Source: Guyanagaster necrorhizus
Lineage: Eukaryota; Basidiomycota; Agaricomycetes; Agaricales; Physalacriaceae
Direction of reading: 5' to 3'
Length of the DNA: 64,000 nucleotides
Assembly: GCF_019112545.1 (NCBI RefSeq)
Contig: NW_025064904.1
Location: 610,383 to 674,382 of the forward strand
Part shown: one piece after another, positions 9,818 through 21,785 of the stretch
Position numbering within the stretch: position 1 is the first letter of the stretch
Layout of the letters: each line of letters opens with the position of its first letter
Notes under the pieces: generated by a model
Databases searched by the model: none
Told to the model about the DNA's origin: nothing
The model's input: only the letters and a program-made list of their open reading frames with translations
Made by a program: the position numbers and the translations under genes

Positions 9818-12800
9818 TCAAGTCAGACGCTTTGATCGCGAATCCTGACTGCTGAATGCAGGATTATCGAATGGGAGACGTTCTCGGAGCCAACCGCCAC
9901 TCTCCCAATTACAACCAGGTCTATACATGTCCAGCTGACGCTGGGCTATGTCAGTCATCCCAGTAAGAATTGCGTCCATCCTTCTGAAGACAATAGGTTT
10001 CAGGATCCATCCGTCCATCCGTCCCACATTTTGACAGCTTATCCCGCTGCTGTTCAAAGAGGGACGCAGATACGGCAACACGCAATCAAAGTCACGATCA
10101 GACTTGACTCTATCGAGACCTTCGTCAGTGACAATGACAAGACGTCGTGCTCCCATAATCAGTACTCACAAAGCACATTTCTGTGAAGGGCCTGGCTCTG
10201 CAGAGATCCTTGGAGGATCGTGACTGCCGTGCGCAGATTGTAGATTGGCACCGGGCGTGTTTACTGTTCGACATAGAATTAATACGATACGAACACGTTC
10301 TCCTACTTATTTGATTTTCTTTCCTCGTTCGGTACGGCGCACCATCCCGCACATCTCAGCTCTTAACCACAATGCTGAGATTAACGTTACGACGTTCTAT
10401 CCTAGCGTCCGTCTTCTTCCGAATCCGTTTTCCGTTCACCACGTCCGTGCACCTACCTTGTCAACTCCAAAATTTACATCATATTCGTCCATTTTGATTG
10501 CTTGAACAGGAACTTGGGACCCAACGACTTCGAAGGTTCCTTCACCCCGTTTCCTTGAGAACGGACTATTTGCGTAGCCATCGATATTTCACTGGTCCTC
10601 CAGTGAAGGGGATACCTGTGACGAAGGTTTGGATCACATGCGATTCGATGATATGGGTTCAACCAGCGAGTCGATCTCGTTGCCAGACTTAATGCTGGGA
10701 GGGGGGGAACGAATACGAATCGGAAGAAGATGCTGGAGAAGAACTCGACATGAGATCCTCTCCTTCTGTGGGAAGAGAAAGCGGGATGAGGATGAAGAAA
10801 CGGCTGCCTTGTTCGACCCGAGAATCTACACGAAGCTGTCCGCCCAGCTGTTCAACGATACGGGCGACTACTGCCCAGACCCAGCCCTATAATGCATATT
10901 GAGCCATCAAACAAATCCAAGAAATCGTCATTTTTTACCGACGCCAGCATCTGTGCTAGTCTTGGGTTCATATGACTCCACTTGTTCGAATCCGAAATAT
11001 GCTTTCAAGCCGTTCTTGCTGTATGCCACTCCTGTATCGGCTACCACAATCTTCACTGCCGTCTGTTGGGAGTTGCGCAGGCCGACAGGTTCTTGCAGAG
11101 GTACACAGCATACTGTGATGGACCCTTCTGTTGGGTATTTAATTGCCGCACCAAAATGAGAGAAGCGTGTGAAGATTGGAATACAAGCGTTTGCCGTGAG
11201 GTTCTGGACCACAGCTTGAATCTTCCTAGCGTTACCGACAACTTCTTTGGGACTTTCAGATGTCTAGAATGAGATCGATAGATTGTCGTTGGGCTTCGCT
11301 TCGATACCAACTGATCGCCTCCTCGACGACTGCAGGTAAATCGAAGGGCTCGTTGAAAGATGTCTCGTAGCCGCTTTCCAGTCTCGTGAGATCCTATGCA
11401 CAAATACTATTATCAAGAAAACCAGACACTAGTCCGAACCAACAAGTCATTGATGGTGAAGAGTAAGTTCTAATCTAGACAACGAAATCAGAAACGACCC
11501 CTGGTTAATGAGCAAAAAACCATGCCTTCGACGCAGAGTGTGACTCTCAAATTATAGCGCGTTTCTCCGTCCAGTGGTCAATGCCATTTCGAGATAGCTG
11601 GTCAAGAGTAAGTCAAGTGTCACAGAAGAAAGGAGGAGGAACCCACTTGATAACATGATATAGAGGAGTTCGCACTACATCATGTTTCATATGCACGTTC
11701 ATCCCTGAATGTCACACACTTCCTTCGTGTAAAGCATTCGACAACAGCAAGTTTGTCACCCTAGTGGTCTGCAACGCGCTCTCCTTCTGCCTCCACACCT
11801 CGATGAACTAGAACGTATGAATGTCAGCTCAACTCTAATAGAAATGAGTTTGAAGCAAACTTTCAAGGCTAGCACACCCGCGGTCTCTAGCTGTTCATCC
11901 GTCCATGCTCTACATCTTCCAGCGACAGTCTCTGACCAAATCTTGAAAGATTTTCTTGGATCTAACATTGCGTTTGATCCGTCTCCTTTGAACGGTTTCC
12001 CAGCCCAATGAACATCGCGCGGTTGTCCTTTTCGTAGGATCGCAATGAAATCCTTGCCTCCACTCGACAGAGGAACGTACAAGAGACCCGCGACTACATC
12101 GAGACCTGAGTTGATTGATTAAACTTCGACGCAGTCATGTCAAGAGCACTTACCGATAGACATTTTAAGGTCAGGATGGTCAGTAGTTACCGCTGGTGAT
12201 ACTTGAATGGTTCTGCTAGATACAGGTGAGGAGTAAGTCATGCTGAACAGAGGTTTGATTTACCCGAAATGCTTCAGTCTGAGATACTCCGCCAAGGTCA
12301 AGGTCAAGATTTCTTGTCCGTGTTCAGTGGGGCCTAGGATCTTCGCACCGTCACCGATGACCAAGATGCCAAAGTCAGCATCAAGCAAACTGAGCAAACC
12401 GTCGAAGTCCGATATGATGTAACCCGTCTAGAGCTCTGATCAGCAGTTCATATTGGTGAAGACATGAAAAATGTTACGGGATGGTTCTCTAAAGTCATTG
12501 TGTTTATCTGAGAGAGAGGTTAAAAGAGTAAGATAAGCACCTCTTCATGGGTGATGAAGAACACACAAGTTTCCGAGTATGCAATCGTTGAGCATAGCTT
12601 AGGCGTTCGATGTTTCTAGATATGGACTGGCTGAGAAGCTTGAGCATCCCTCGAGTGGGAAGTGATACACGCATTCCACGTGTGCCGCATGAATGACATG
12701 TCACTAAACCCCACATAGCACCGAACGCCATGATAGACTACAAGAGAGAGTCAAATTCAATGGCCGTTTCTCCAAACCACAGACGTACAATAGACATCGA

Positions 12801-15088
12801 AGCACAAGCACCCATATTCCCGAAGTCTGTGAAACTGATTGGTATTCCAAGTTATACCGTGTCATTTGCACAGACATGCATTTAACATGAATAGGACTCA
12901 TTGTGCGCAAGTGGCAATGCGTCATATCAAGAGGCTGCTCGAGATCTTCTTTGGATCGTACTACAATCCGAGCTGTCGCTCGGCCCCGACCGTAAAGGAT
13001 TCGAACTTTATAAGTAGACAGCAAGAGTGTTCGCCAGTGACGGTATAACGATGTTTCCAAGACGGCCTACTTGTTGTATATAGCTGCCTAGCCTATATAA
13101 CATGATGAATCCAAGCTCTAGCAAAAAAAAACCAGATGTACTTAGTTGTGCTGGTACTTTGATGATGGCAACAACCACCTTCAAAAAGGTGTCTAAATCT
13201 GATGGATCACCAAGCTGCTCGTTAATCTGGGCCATAATCGCCAAAACATCCATCATATCGCTACTTGGATGTCAGTCCTGAAGGAGATGCCCGTGTTAAG
13301 CGGCGCTGGCGAGCCAGAGCAGGAAGCGGCCTGGATCGTGGGGTTGTACTTTCCTCAATATCCGCAGCATTTGGGATCCAGGTGTGATCACCTTCAAGAC
13401 CTGAAAGCGAAGACGATGTAGCCAACGCATTAAGGGAATTGGTGTCTTCAGCAGATGGACTAGGAGAGGACAGTTGGAAGGAAGTCCGTGGTCCGGGTGT
13501 TCGGTCACTTAGATCGCTGCCTGACAACGAGGAGCTAGTCCTATCGTGTGTGCCCAGTAATATTTTGCCTAAACGGTAGTTGGAAGCCTCGTCTGCACTT
13601 GTGTGGTCAGAGCCCCTACCACTACCAGAGACATTGCTAACTGGAGAGGCTGGATTCGCGACCTCGGAAAGACGACAGGTGGATACAGGGGATTTAAGAT
13701 ATCCACCTCCAACTCAAATTCCATGCATTGCACGCCAACATGTCAGGCGCTGACCAGCTTGATATGCGAAAAATGTGCGGAGGTTCGTGCCCGTCGTCCC
13801 ACTCTTGAGTCCGGCTCTAACAGGAATTGAACGTTATTCTAGAGTAAACCGGCTTGTGACTCCGGTAGAACAACCGAGGGAGAAGAGATATTGTGGAGAC
13901 AGACCCAGCAGTTCTGTACAGTTCTAACAATTCCACCCTTAGCTTCGGAGATTGATCAAGTGAGAAACTGACTACTTCAGACACTAAGACGTCATCTTGT
14001 TCATCCACAACGATTACACCAAAGCCTTGCACAGCACCGGGAGTACGAATAGGCTGTAAATTGTTCAGTTTTCGAGGAAATGAGAATGTAGAATGGACGT
14101 GCTTCGTCTTCACAGCGTGTCAACTTTCCTTCTCTTCCAAGTACAACGTGATGACCGTGTTCATCTTGCGTGGCTTGCAGGCGAACTGTGACAAGAGGCT
14201 CTTCCGAGGACAAAGACACATGCGAGCCAGCGGTATCTTTCGGCGAGGAGTTCTGGACATCGTTATCCCTTTCCGCTAACAAATTTGAGTTATTAGGACC
14301 CTCCGACGTATCTTGGGTGCGACCAGGGGATCTTATAACCTCACCGCTGAAAGAATGTAGAGAGCCTGATGTACTGGAGTTGGAGGACGAGGAAATTGGT
14401 CCCAGGTGGACCAGACCAAGTTTTGAAAGGTCGAATGGAATAGGGGCAGCCTTGCGTACTGAGGAAGTGGTTGTAGACGCAAAAGCATCTTAAGCAACGG
14501 AGGGAGAGCGACTCCGCGTATTGAACTTGGCGAGATAAGGTGGGCGAGGATGATGGTGACGAAGGCTTAGTACCAACTGACGAAGAACGGGAAGGATAAC
14601 GTGGAAATAAATTTGTAGGAGAAAGTAGTGCGCTTTCTGTTGGAAATGCCGAAAGCTTGAAGTGTCAGAGATTGACTGGAGTCCCTTCGCAGAACGCCGT
14701 CTAGGCGAGTGGGATGGAGAAGCAAATGCTATGCTCTGAGAACGACGAGGGACCGCATTTGAAGGGAACGATATTTCGTTGGGATCGTAAGCTGGCGTAT
14801 CGGGATTAGTTGTAATACCATCTGCGACATAGGAGAGTAAATACAGAGTTAAGTAGATCCAAGAAAATAACGTACGGGCTCTTTCAACTTCCTCTCAATC
14901 CACTCGGAAAGTTCTAGAGATCTTCGGGCGCCTACACTCCTAACGGTGGTCCGAGAGACACCAGGGAGATCTTGAGCCGGTTGTATACCGGTCGGAAGAT
15001 TTGACAGGATAAATGAAGGACTTTGAAGGAAAATTTTGCGGTTTCAAAGGATCCGTTGAGTGGCTGCTATCCTATCGTCGCCGGACAT
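9818..15088 (-). pseudogene. Fungal phytochrome-type hybrid histidine kinase, degraded
   Basis: Domains can be traced in order on the minus strand. The N-terminal linker keeps TRCEDE-PIRTPGAVQGFGV; its Cys (codon 14112-14114) matches the biliverdin-binding Cys of fungal phytochromes. The GAF domain shows INEQLGDPSDLDTFLKVVV and SKEDLEQPLDMTHCHLRTMS. The PHY region has MRVSLPTRGMLKLLSQSISR and FIAILRKGQPRDVHWAGKP. Then come the H-box (SNALHE...VRTPLYHVI), ATPase (VVQNLTANA, VADTG, RIVEQLGGQL) and receiver remnants (MDGWILKP). It is broken by a TGA at codon 15 (15044-15046), further stops near 11712, 10634 and 10590, frameshifts near 11.5 and 11.26 kb, a GAF deletion near 13.05 kb, and loss of the receiver Asp region. 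Several introns remain well formed, so decay is moderate. Light-sensing function is presumably lost here. Confidence 0.85.
14054..14102 (-). other. Probable GC-AG intron in the phytochrome pseudogene
   Basis: Joining CEDE directly to PIRTPGAVQ, as in functional fungal phytochromes, requires removing these 49 bases. The acceptor is TTTACAG, but the donor reads GCACGT instead of GT. This may be an original GC donor or a GT-to-GC decay change. Confidence 0.5.
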
Positions 15089-15547
15089 GGATGGACGGCA
15101 ACAACGAGGTTTGTTTAGTACTAAGTTGGAGATGAATTGACGAATTTTCCCTTTTCGGAATCGACGACGTAGTTCTAAGTCTTGAAACTATCAAATCAAA
15201 ACGAGGCGTCGACGGTTGAACGTCCTTGATCATTCCGTCCCTGTAGTTCGAATTATACCTTAAATAAGCACAGGCACTCCTGGGCTCTCTGATATCTTGA
15301 TAACGAATCGCCTGCCCAGATCTTGAGTACCTAAGTTTCATGTTTTCAAAATGGAATGATAAACAGCTTTTATGGATTGCGCACATTAATTACACGTCCA
15401 CCCCGAAAGCGCGAAGCGACCCGTAAACGAGGATCAATTTGAACATCGGACTTGGGCTCAGAAAATGACAAAGACTTGTGAAACATTCAAACAGGATCGC
15501 ACCATGATTGCACAACAGTACTACAGATTTTGTTCTATTCTTACCAT
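15089..15547. other. Gap between the S28 peptidase and the phytochrome pseudogene
   Basis: About 460 bases downstream of the S28 stop and upstream of the phytochrome start. On the minus strand it would hold the old phytochrome promoter. Short open frames here match nothing I recognise. No clear TATA box is seen. Confidence 0.4.
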
Positions 15548-17834
15548 TCAGAATGTACCCGACCCTCTGAACCAAGCATTCACAGGTTTCCCCTTTGGGC
15601 CCGTCAAAGATCTTGAAGAAAACTTCGAGCCACCAGTGCCGCTGCCACTGCGGCGCCGGTCCGGTGTCCATTCTTGCAACCAAGTATGCATGGTCCCCAG
15701 AGCTTGATTCTGGACAGCGGCAACAGTAGGGTCGACCACACCGTTTGGGGTCAAAAGATCAGAGCAATGGAATCCGTCTCCCAGCGCAATGGGCTGCGAG
15801 GCAGTGCTGGGAACGTTGACCGTCTGAGCAGATACTGTCGCGTCTCTCCAAGGGTCTCCTGATCAACAGTGTCAGTAATGGGTTTTAGCGAAAGAATATA
15901 CCGCGCACGTATACCGTTAGCGAAAAAGAGCCTATTAGTCCTCACGTTCCAGCCTTCGTATGCTTCGTTGGTCTTTGCCACGTCGATGGTCGTAGGCGAT
16001 GTGGGAAAAGCTTCCGGGAACATGTACGAGCACTGTCGCTATTTTTGGAACGTCAAGACTAGTTCGATAATTTGCGGCGAAGAAACGTACGAGATCATAA
16101 GGCGGCTGCACTAGACGCGTAACAATGGCTGGGACCCCTAGTGGCGGTCCTTCCTATAGAAAAATGAGATTGTATCCCTGAAGCCATGATTAACCATACT
16201 TGGAGGAAGCCAACTTGATTGCATCTGTACAGAATATGAGATTGCGAGCCCATAGCAAGACAATTCACATACACTATCCAAAACCATGATCGTTCTGCGT
16301 TGTCGATGCTGGTGTTCGTGTAGTAGGCTTGAGTTGCATTGTAACTGCCAAGACAAGTTCTAAAATTACAGTCAGTGATCGATAAAATGAGTATCAAGCA
16401 TATAGCCTACTCTGCATCCAGATCCCCGCAAACTGGAATACAATCACGCCAGCGCAGCGGTAGGTCATCATGGTTCACTTACGTTCAAATATGTACGTAT
16501 TCTTGAAGTACGAACTCCAAGCTGTCAGAGCATGGTCCAAACCCCAACCCTCGGCGGACGCGGAAACGTCATTTTTGACTTCCAGCGCATCACAAAACTC
16601 GAAAAATTGCTGACCCGGACCAGAGTCCGGCTGTAAAGACTGCCAGTCCCACAAGTTGTTACGAACTGGGGCGGAATTGAGCTGATACCAACATGAGATA
16701 AAGACTAAACAAACGAGCGCCAGCAACATCGTCAAGATGGGTCATATCTCCCATCCCAAAGGAGTTCTTGATTTGTTGAATCGCTGATTGATTGCCGGAA
16801 GGAAAGACCTGGTCGATGTGAGCAATCACAGCAGCAACATCGGCCGAACAGTTGGCTGGCATGTTTTGACGTATCGGTTCAAAGTATCGCCAATAGTCGC
16901 TGGAAGAAATCAGCTAGAAGCTCGGGGTCGACAACAAAAAAGCATACAGGATCGCTTCTACTACCCCGGATGAAGAGTATCCTGCCCAGAAAACGCCTGG
17001 TTGGCTGCAGAAAATTAATATACGGGCATCAACGGCCTCGCGTGACCTACTTGACAATCGTCCAACTAGTCAATGCACCTGAGCCGAAGTCAGTCAGTAG
17101 GTGTAGTTAAACTAGGCGGGATGGATTACCAGAATAGCTCCCGCCAATGAGAATCCAAGGAGCCTTGTCTGGACCGAGTGCTCCGCCGTTGGGCATAGGT
17201 AAGTCGACATTCTCGGCGAAATAAACGAGATCGTCAATAGCTTGCTGCAGCGTATGCAGTCGTAAACTGTCTACAGTAAGGTTTGGATAGGGATTGCTGA
17301 GGCCGTAAAATCGGTGTTCCAAAACAATGACTGCTCCGTTCTCTTGCTGTGCTATCAGTCCATTTATGGTCCCATTAGTGAGATAACCAGTGTATGCTGC
17401 GAAAGGAGCGGCCATTAGCCCGGTCCGCTGACAAATGAAAAGGCTAATATCACTTACGTTCCGCATTGACTTCTCCCGGAGTCATTAAAATGATTGGACC
17501 ACCTGGAAGGTCCTCGTTATAGGTATGACTATGAGAGTCTGGGAAACTCACCGGGTTCATAAAATTCGTACGTATGCCAGTAACGTTGTTGAAACGTTCC
17601 CAGGGACGGGTTATTATGGTCAATGAGCTGGTCGAAATAATAGGTCGTGTTGTACGGCGGTAGCACGGTACCGTTACGACTTAGAACCGGGGCATCGAGA
17701 TTCTCGATAGTAACAACCGGGATACTCGGCCTTTGGATCATATTTCCATGAGAACGACCGTCACGTAACGCGCCATTCACGTATAACAGTGGGTAGAAGG
17801 CGAGAAGGACTGCCCAGATGATTGGGGGAAGCAT
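15548..17834 (-). CDS. Serine carboxypeptidase, family S28 (prolyl peptidase-like), secreted
   Basis: Family S28 enzymes remove residues next to proline. The N-terminus MLPPIIWAVLLAFYPLLYVNG is a signal peptide. Further on are YFDQLIDHNNPSLGTFQQRY and PIILMTPGEVNAE, then VIVLEHRFYG and the nucleophile motif GGSYSGALTSW. The later exons contain FWAGYSSSGVVEAI, NNLWDWQSLQ, WIVCNQVGFLQ, and FFANGIRDPW, whose Asp should be catalytic. The His is in LGDGFHCSDL. Several NxT/NxS sites fit a secreted glycoprotein. It ends VNAWFRGSGTF. At least seven introns split it. All catalytic residues are present and no breaks are seen. Confidence 0.9.
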
Positions 17835-19003
17835 TGTGGACGATGTACGATTCCAATACGTGCATTTATACGAAAAAATTTCCATGAACATGTTATTTAT
17901 AATTGCGATGCACCTTCTACCACGCATTGACCAATTAATTGATATAAACCACGATGCTGAGGTAGAGATCCTTACCTTGATTGACCAACTGTCAATGAAC
18001 TGCGCCGTCTGTTACAGATGGCAGTGATGCGCGCTCCTTGTCGCTACCAGAACCAAACGGGAAGCATGTCGTCGGTCTCTAGCGACACTCGAGGTTTAAC
18101 AAGCATTGTCATAAGAGATAAGGGGCCCGCGAACCTGCGAATGAGAATATCAAACCCGGACCGTCTCCATATGGTGCACATATGATGCCTATCGCGTACG
18201 TACAATTTTGTGCGTATGAGAGGATCACAGTTCCTTGCAACAAGAAAGGATACGCATAACCCAATTGACTCTCCGTGTATTTCCCTGTGATAGAGCGATA
18301 AAACATGTGGAAGAAGGGACACCTTGCTGGTACAGAATTGAAAAAAAGGACACATGGTCAGTACTGAGAGAATCGCGAAGCTAAAATTACTGGCACAGTA
18401 CCTGACTTGAGATTCCAATACTGGGATTTTGGTCTACACACTACATGTGTAAGGACACACCCATGACCTCTCCGCTGTCTAAGGACTCTCCAAATTCGCG
18501 CTATCAGCGGGAAAGAGAGGATTTTTATCGGAGTGACCTGGCTGATCTTTGATAGGGACGCATGGTAGTACATAGCTGTGAGATTTTTATCTTCATCTAA
18601 ATGATAGGCGGCGCTAGGCAGTTTGGACCTTGTTATGTATTGCTGAGTATTGCTTCGATATCAACTAGCCAAAGCTGACGCACCTTGAAGCCTATCCTTA
18701 TGACTTCCACCACGAAGAAAGAGAACAATGGCAAGGGCGGCGGGAGTGGTGACGCTCTTCGACCAGGAATTTACGAAGGGTGGTGCGACTGTCATGTATC
18801 TGTGAAGACGATTTTGACATCTGCGAACCAAATCGGACACACCATTATGCCTTTCGAATCCCTCAGCTGTAGACCTTCACATAAATCCACCATTCTACGG
18901 TGATTGCGATTTTTTTGAAGTCGATGGCGTGGGAAAATATTACTCTGTATGTCTCCTAGCTACTTTCTCTTCAACAACTTTCGTACCCGCTGCTCAGCAC
19001 TCA

Positions 19004-19024
19004 AGTACTCAGTACTCAGTACTC
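19004..19024. repeat. Three perfect copies of AGTACTC
   Basis: Three head-to-tail copies of a 7-base unit with imperfect flanking copies. Each contains the palindrome AGTACT. They lie about 140 bases upstream of the epoxide hydrolase start. Confidence 0.8.
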
Positions 19025-19040
19025 AGTGGTCATGCAACAG

Positions 19041-19048
19041 TATATATG
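19041..19048 (+). promoter_or_regulatory. TATA-like box
   Basis: TATATATG lies 121 bases before the epoxide hydrolase ATG, a plausible spacing. The call is positional only. Confidence 0.45.
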
Positions 19049-19161
19049 CTCCGACACTTCTGAATAGGAACCCTGACGCAATGTTCAAATCCGAGTCATA
19101 ATGCTATATTTATCAGTTATCGCGTCCACTGCTTCGTACCATCACTTCTATACTACTCGTG

Positions 19162-20734
19162 ATGACGGAAATTCCATTCAGGATCTGTATCCCGGACGAA
19201 AAACTCGAGATGCTTGGCAAGAAGCTCGAACTCACCTCATTGCCCGACGAACTTGAGGATTCAGGGTGGAAGTATGGCGTGCCACTTGACGACATCAAGC
19301 GATTAGTAGCCAGGTGGAAGGATGGCTTCGACTGGAGGGCCCAGGAAGCTATCCTGAACGATGAACTATCCCAGTTCACTCGGGATATCGAGGTAGAAGG
19401 ACATGGCACGCTGAACATACACTATGTTCATCAGAAGAGCCAAGTCGTCGACGCAATTCCCTTGTTATTCATACACGGATGTACGTGTTCTAGTCCCCAG
19501 CATTATGCATGACTAATATCATCTGTAGGGCCAGGAAGCTTCATTGAAGTACGAAAAATACTTCCATTGTTAACGGCGTCATCGCCGGACTATCCTAGCT
19601 TCCATGTCGTCGCGCTTAGTCTACCAGGATATGGCTTTTCTCAAGCGACGAGAAAGCAGGGTTTCAAAACAGGACAACATGCCGAGGTGAGCAGGATTTC
19701 CTCACGCTGTTGTTGGGTCTAACCATCGACTATAGGTTGCAAATAAGCTAATGATATCTCTTGATTACGATAAATACGGTATTCATCAAACAATCATCTA
19801 TTGCAGCTTTGTTCACGACCTTTATAGTCACACAAGGTGGGGACTGGGGGGCTATTGTGAGTATACGTTCCATTCCTTCTAACAGAAATGCATACACTCT
19901 GCCTCCAGATTACCCGGAAACTCTCCAGTATCTATGGTGGAGCACATAGCCAAGCATGGCACACGAATATGCCAAGGTGCTTAAGCAATGAATCTGGTCA
20001 TACGGGTTATATTCTAATCTTTCATTTAAGAGTAAGGCCTCCGACCATCTACGAACCTCTGTTGTATCTTCGACACATGCTTACTCCCTATACGGAAACG
20101 GAAAAGGCAGGATTGCAACGGACCAAGTGGTTTGAGACCCAGGGAAGAGGATACCACAGCCAACAATCGACTCAGCCTCAGACGATAGGCTATTCACTCG
20201 CCGATTCACCCGTTGGGCTTCTCAGCTGGATGTACGAAAAGTTAGTTAACTGGAGTGATTCATACCCTTGGGATGACGATGAAGGCGGGTGATCTGACTT
20301 TATGTACCGCCAGTTGATCCTCACGCTCCTGTCACAGTGCTGACCTGGGTATCTGTGTACTGGTTTTCTAGGGAAGGTCCAGCCGCATCTATCAGACTCT
20401 ACTATGAGTATGTTCAATCTGAAGATCGTGTGCTAACGAAGGAGCCTACTATTCCCCTTGGCCTCTCATATTTCCCTAAGGAGTTGCGCTGTTATCCCCG
20501 ACTGTGAGTGTAGCTCACTGTCAACGCGAGGAGTCTATTCTCATAGCTAATCTTCACAGCTGGTCTCAGGTTGCAGGCAATCTAATGTTCGAGTCGGAGC
20601 ATACTAGCGGGGGACACTTTGCTGCCCATGAGAAGCCAAAAGAATTGGTGGATGACTTGAGGAGGATGTTCGGGAAGGATGGTCCGGCGTTTGGCATTGT
20701 TCCAGGAAGGACTGGGTACGTAGAACGCACATAG
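19162..20734 (+). CDS. Epoxide hydrolase, EHN-type alpha/beta hydrolase
   Basis: The EHN domain begins MTEIPFRICIPDEKLEML. Splicing gives [30 protein letters not shown] (nucleophile Asp), YGGAHSQAWHTNMP, then [16 protein letters not shown]. The C-terminal exons give VLTWVSVYWFSREGPAAS and GGHFAAHEKPKEL, whose His completes the triad. The protein ends GIVPGRTGYVERT. About eight introns are used and every junction keeps frame. About 400 residues is normal. It is colinear with the gene at 1-1327, so they are paralogues. A repeated heptamer and a TATA-like box precede it. Confidence 0.92.
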
Positions 20735-21785
20735 GCCCGCCTCGGCCTACACTCCCAAGGATCTTTGCAAGATACCAGCCTGTGAGCGCCTCAAGTTTAG
20801 AATGTGTATATTTGGAAAGAACTCCTGCGTTGTTGAACCAACTCCAGATATCAAGGGTACTTTCCTTCTCCGCAGTGTCTGATGATGCAAGGTCCAGCAC
20901 CCCTGTAGCTTTGTTTTTTCTGACCCAATGAAGACAGCAACAATGGACGTAGTTCTGCAAATAGTCGGCGATGGATTTCACCGTGATGCCATGCGATGCT
21001 AGGACGGCCGCCGGTATAAACGAAGTGCAAGGAAGCTGAAGGAGTGGATCTCCAAATGCAAGATGCAATGATGTTTGTCGTTATCTTGAATTCGTGGCGT
21101 CGAAAATGGTTAAACGTTGTGCGCGGAGAATCAACACATTACGGTGGTCGAATGGCTGAAAATCAATGCGAGGGCATCCCTAGAGGCGTTCCTTTAGTCA
21201 AATACACACGCCGTCCCCCCCTAAAGACATAATTAGGACGATTCGCAGGCTGGCATTAACATTGTGTCATTTCTGAGGATTCCCATCGAGTTGAGATCCG
21301 AGTCGTTGGATTCAGGAGTATCACTGATATCGGCGCGACTACACGCACGGTCTAGGCTAGTTTTGGGGAGTTTGTTCAGGACTTGTGGCTTGAATTACCT
21401 GAAAGGTAGGGGCCCGCTCCACGTTTTTCGGTGTAATGGGAATGCCAAGGGACCTGGAAGAAGCATGATGAAGTGATACTTAAATAAATAACATTCCTGT
21501 CTTCAGGACTGAGCTCCATTGAACGTACGAGACTCTTCGTTCACTGTCCGAGAGATAGAGGAATGTCCATTATATTTCTCAGTGCACTTGGTAGAAAACA
21601 TTGTCCTGCTGGTCCGAATTTGGGCTCATCTTTAGCGGGCCGTCGCGGTGTTCTCGGGAAATTTCCACGTGACATCCGGGAACCCGTATCGGGGTTGTCG
21701 GGCATACCGTACTCAGTTGCGTCGTTGTTCGCTCAGACAGGGACATATAAACGCGATCACTTCTCTACCATGTCCTCCTCTTGCT
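20735..21785. other. 1-kb stretch without a convincing gene
   Basis: A 154-codon minus-strand frame (20604-21068) overlaps the 3' end of the epoxide hydrolase. It contains FIPAAVLASHGITVKSIADY and ESTLDIWSWFNNAG, which match nothing I know. Its 3' half is antisense to the hydrolase exon and probably chance. The rest is the P450 promoter region. Confidence 0.4.

Larger units (their letters stand above)
17835..19161. other. 1.3-kb divergent intergenic region
   Basis: It lies between the starts of the S28 peptidase and the second epoxide hydrolase. Minus-strand frames at 18044-18573 have hydrophobic pieces (SFAILSVLTMCPFFQF; YAYPFLLQGTVILSYAQ) but give no recognisable protein. A plus-strand frame at 18685-18903 is short and unassigned. 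The 3' part holds a heptamer repeat and a TATA-like box. Confidence 0.4.

Noticed and set aside
10245..10892. Plus-strand frames that looked like a small acidic protein (KRKRDEDEETAALFDPRIY)
   Set aside because: The minus strand reads RIVEQLGGQLRVDSRVEQG and further phytochrome linker sequence, so these frames are antisense shadows.
12975..13000. tRNA-like GGATTCGAAC word
   Set aside because: No cloverleaf can be built around it and it lies in the phytochrome GAF coding remnant.
20604..21068. 154-codon minus-strand gene
   Set aside because: Half is antisense to the epoxide hydrolase C-terminus and the rest matches nothing; kept only as a remark.
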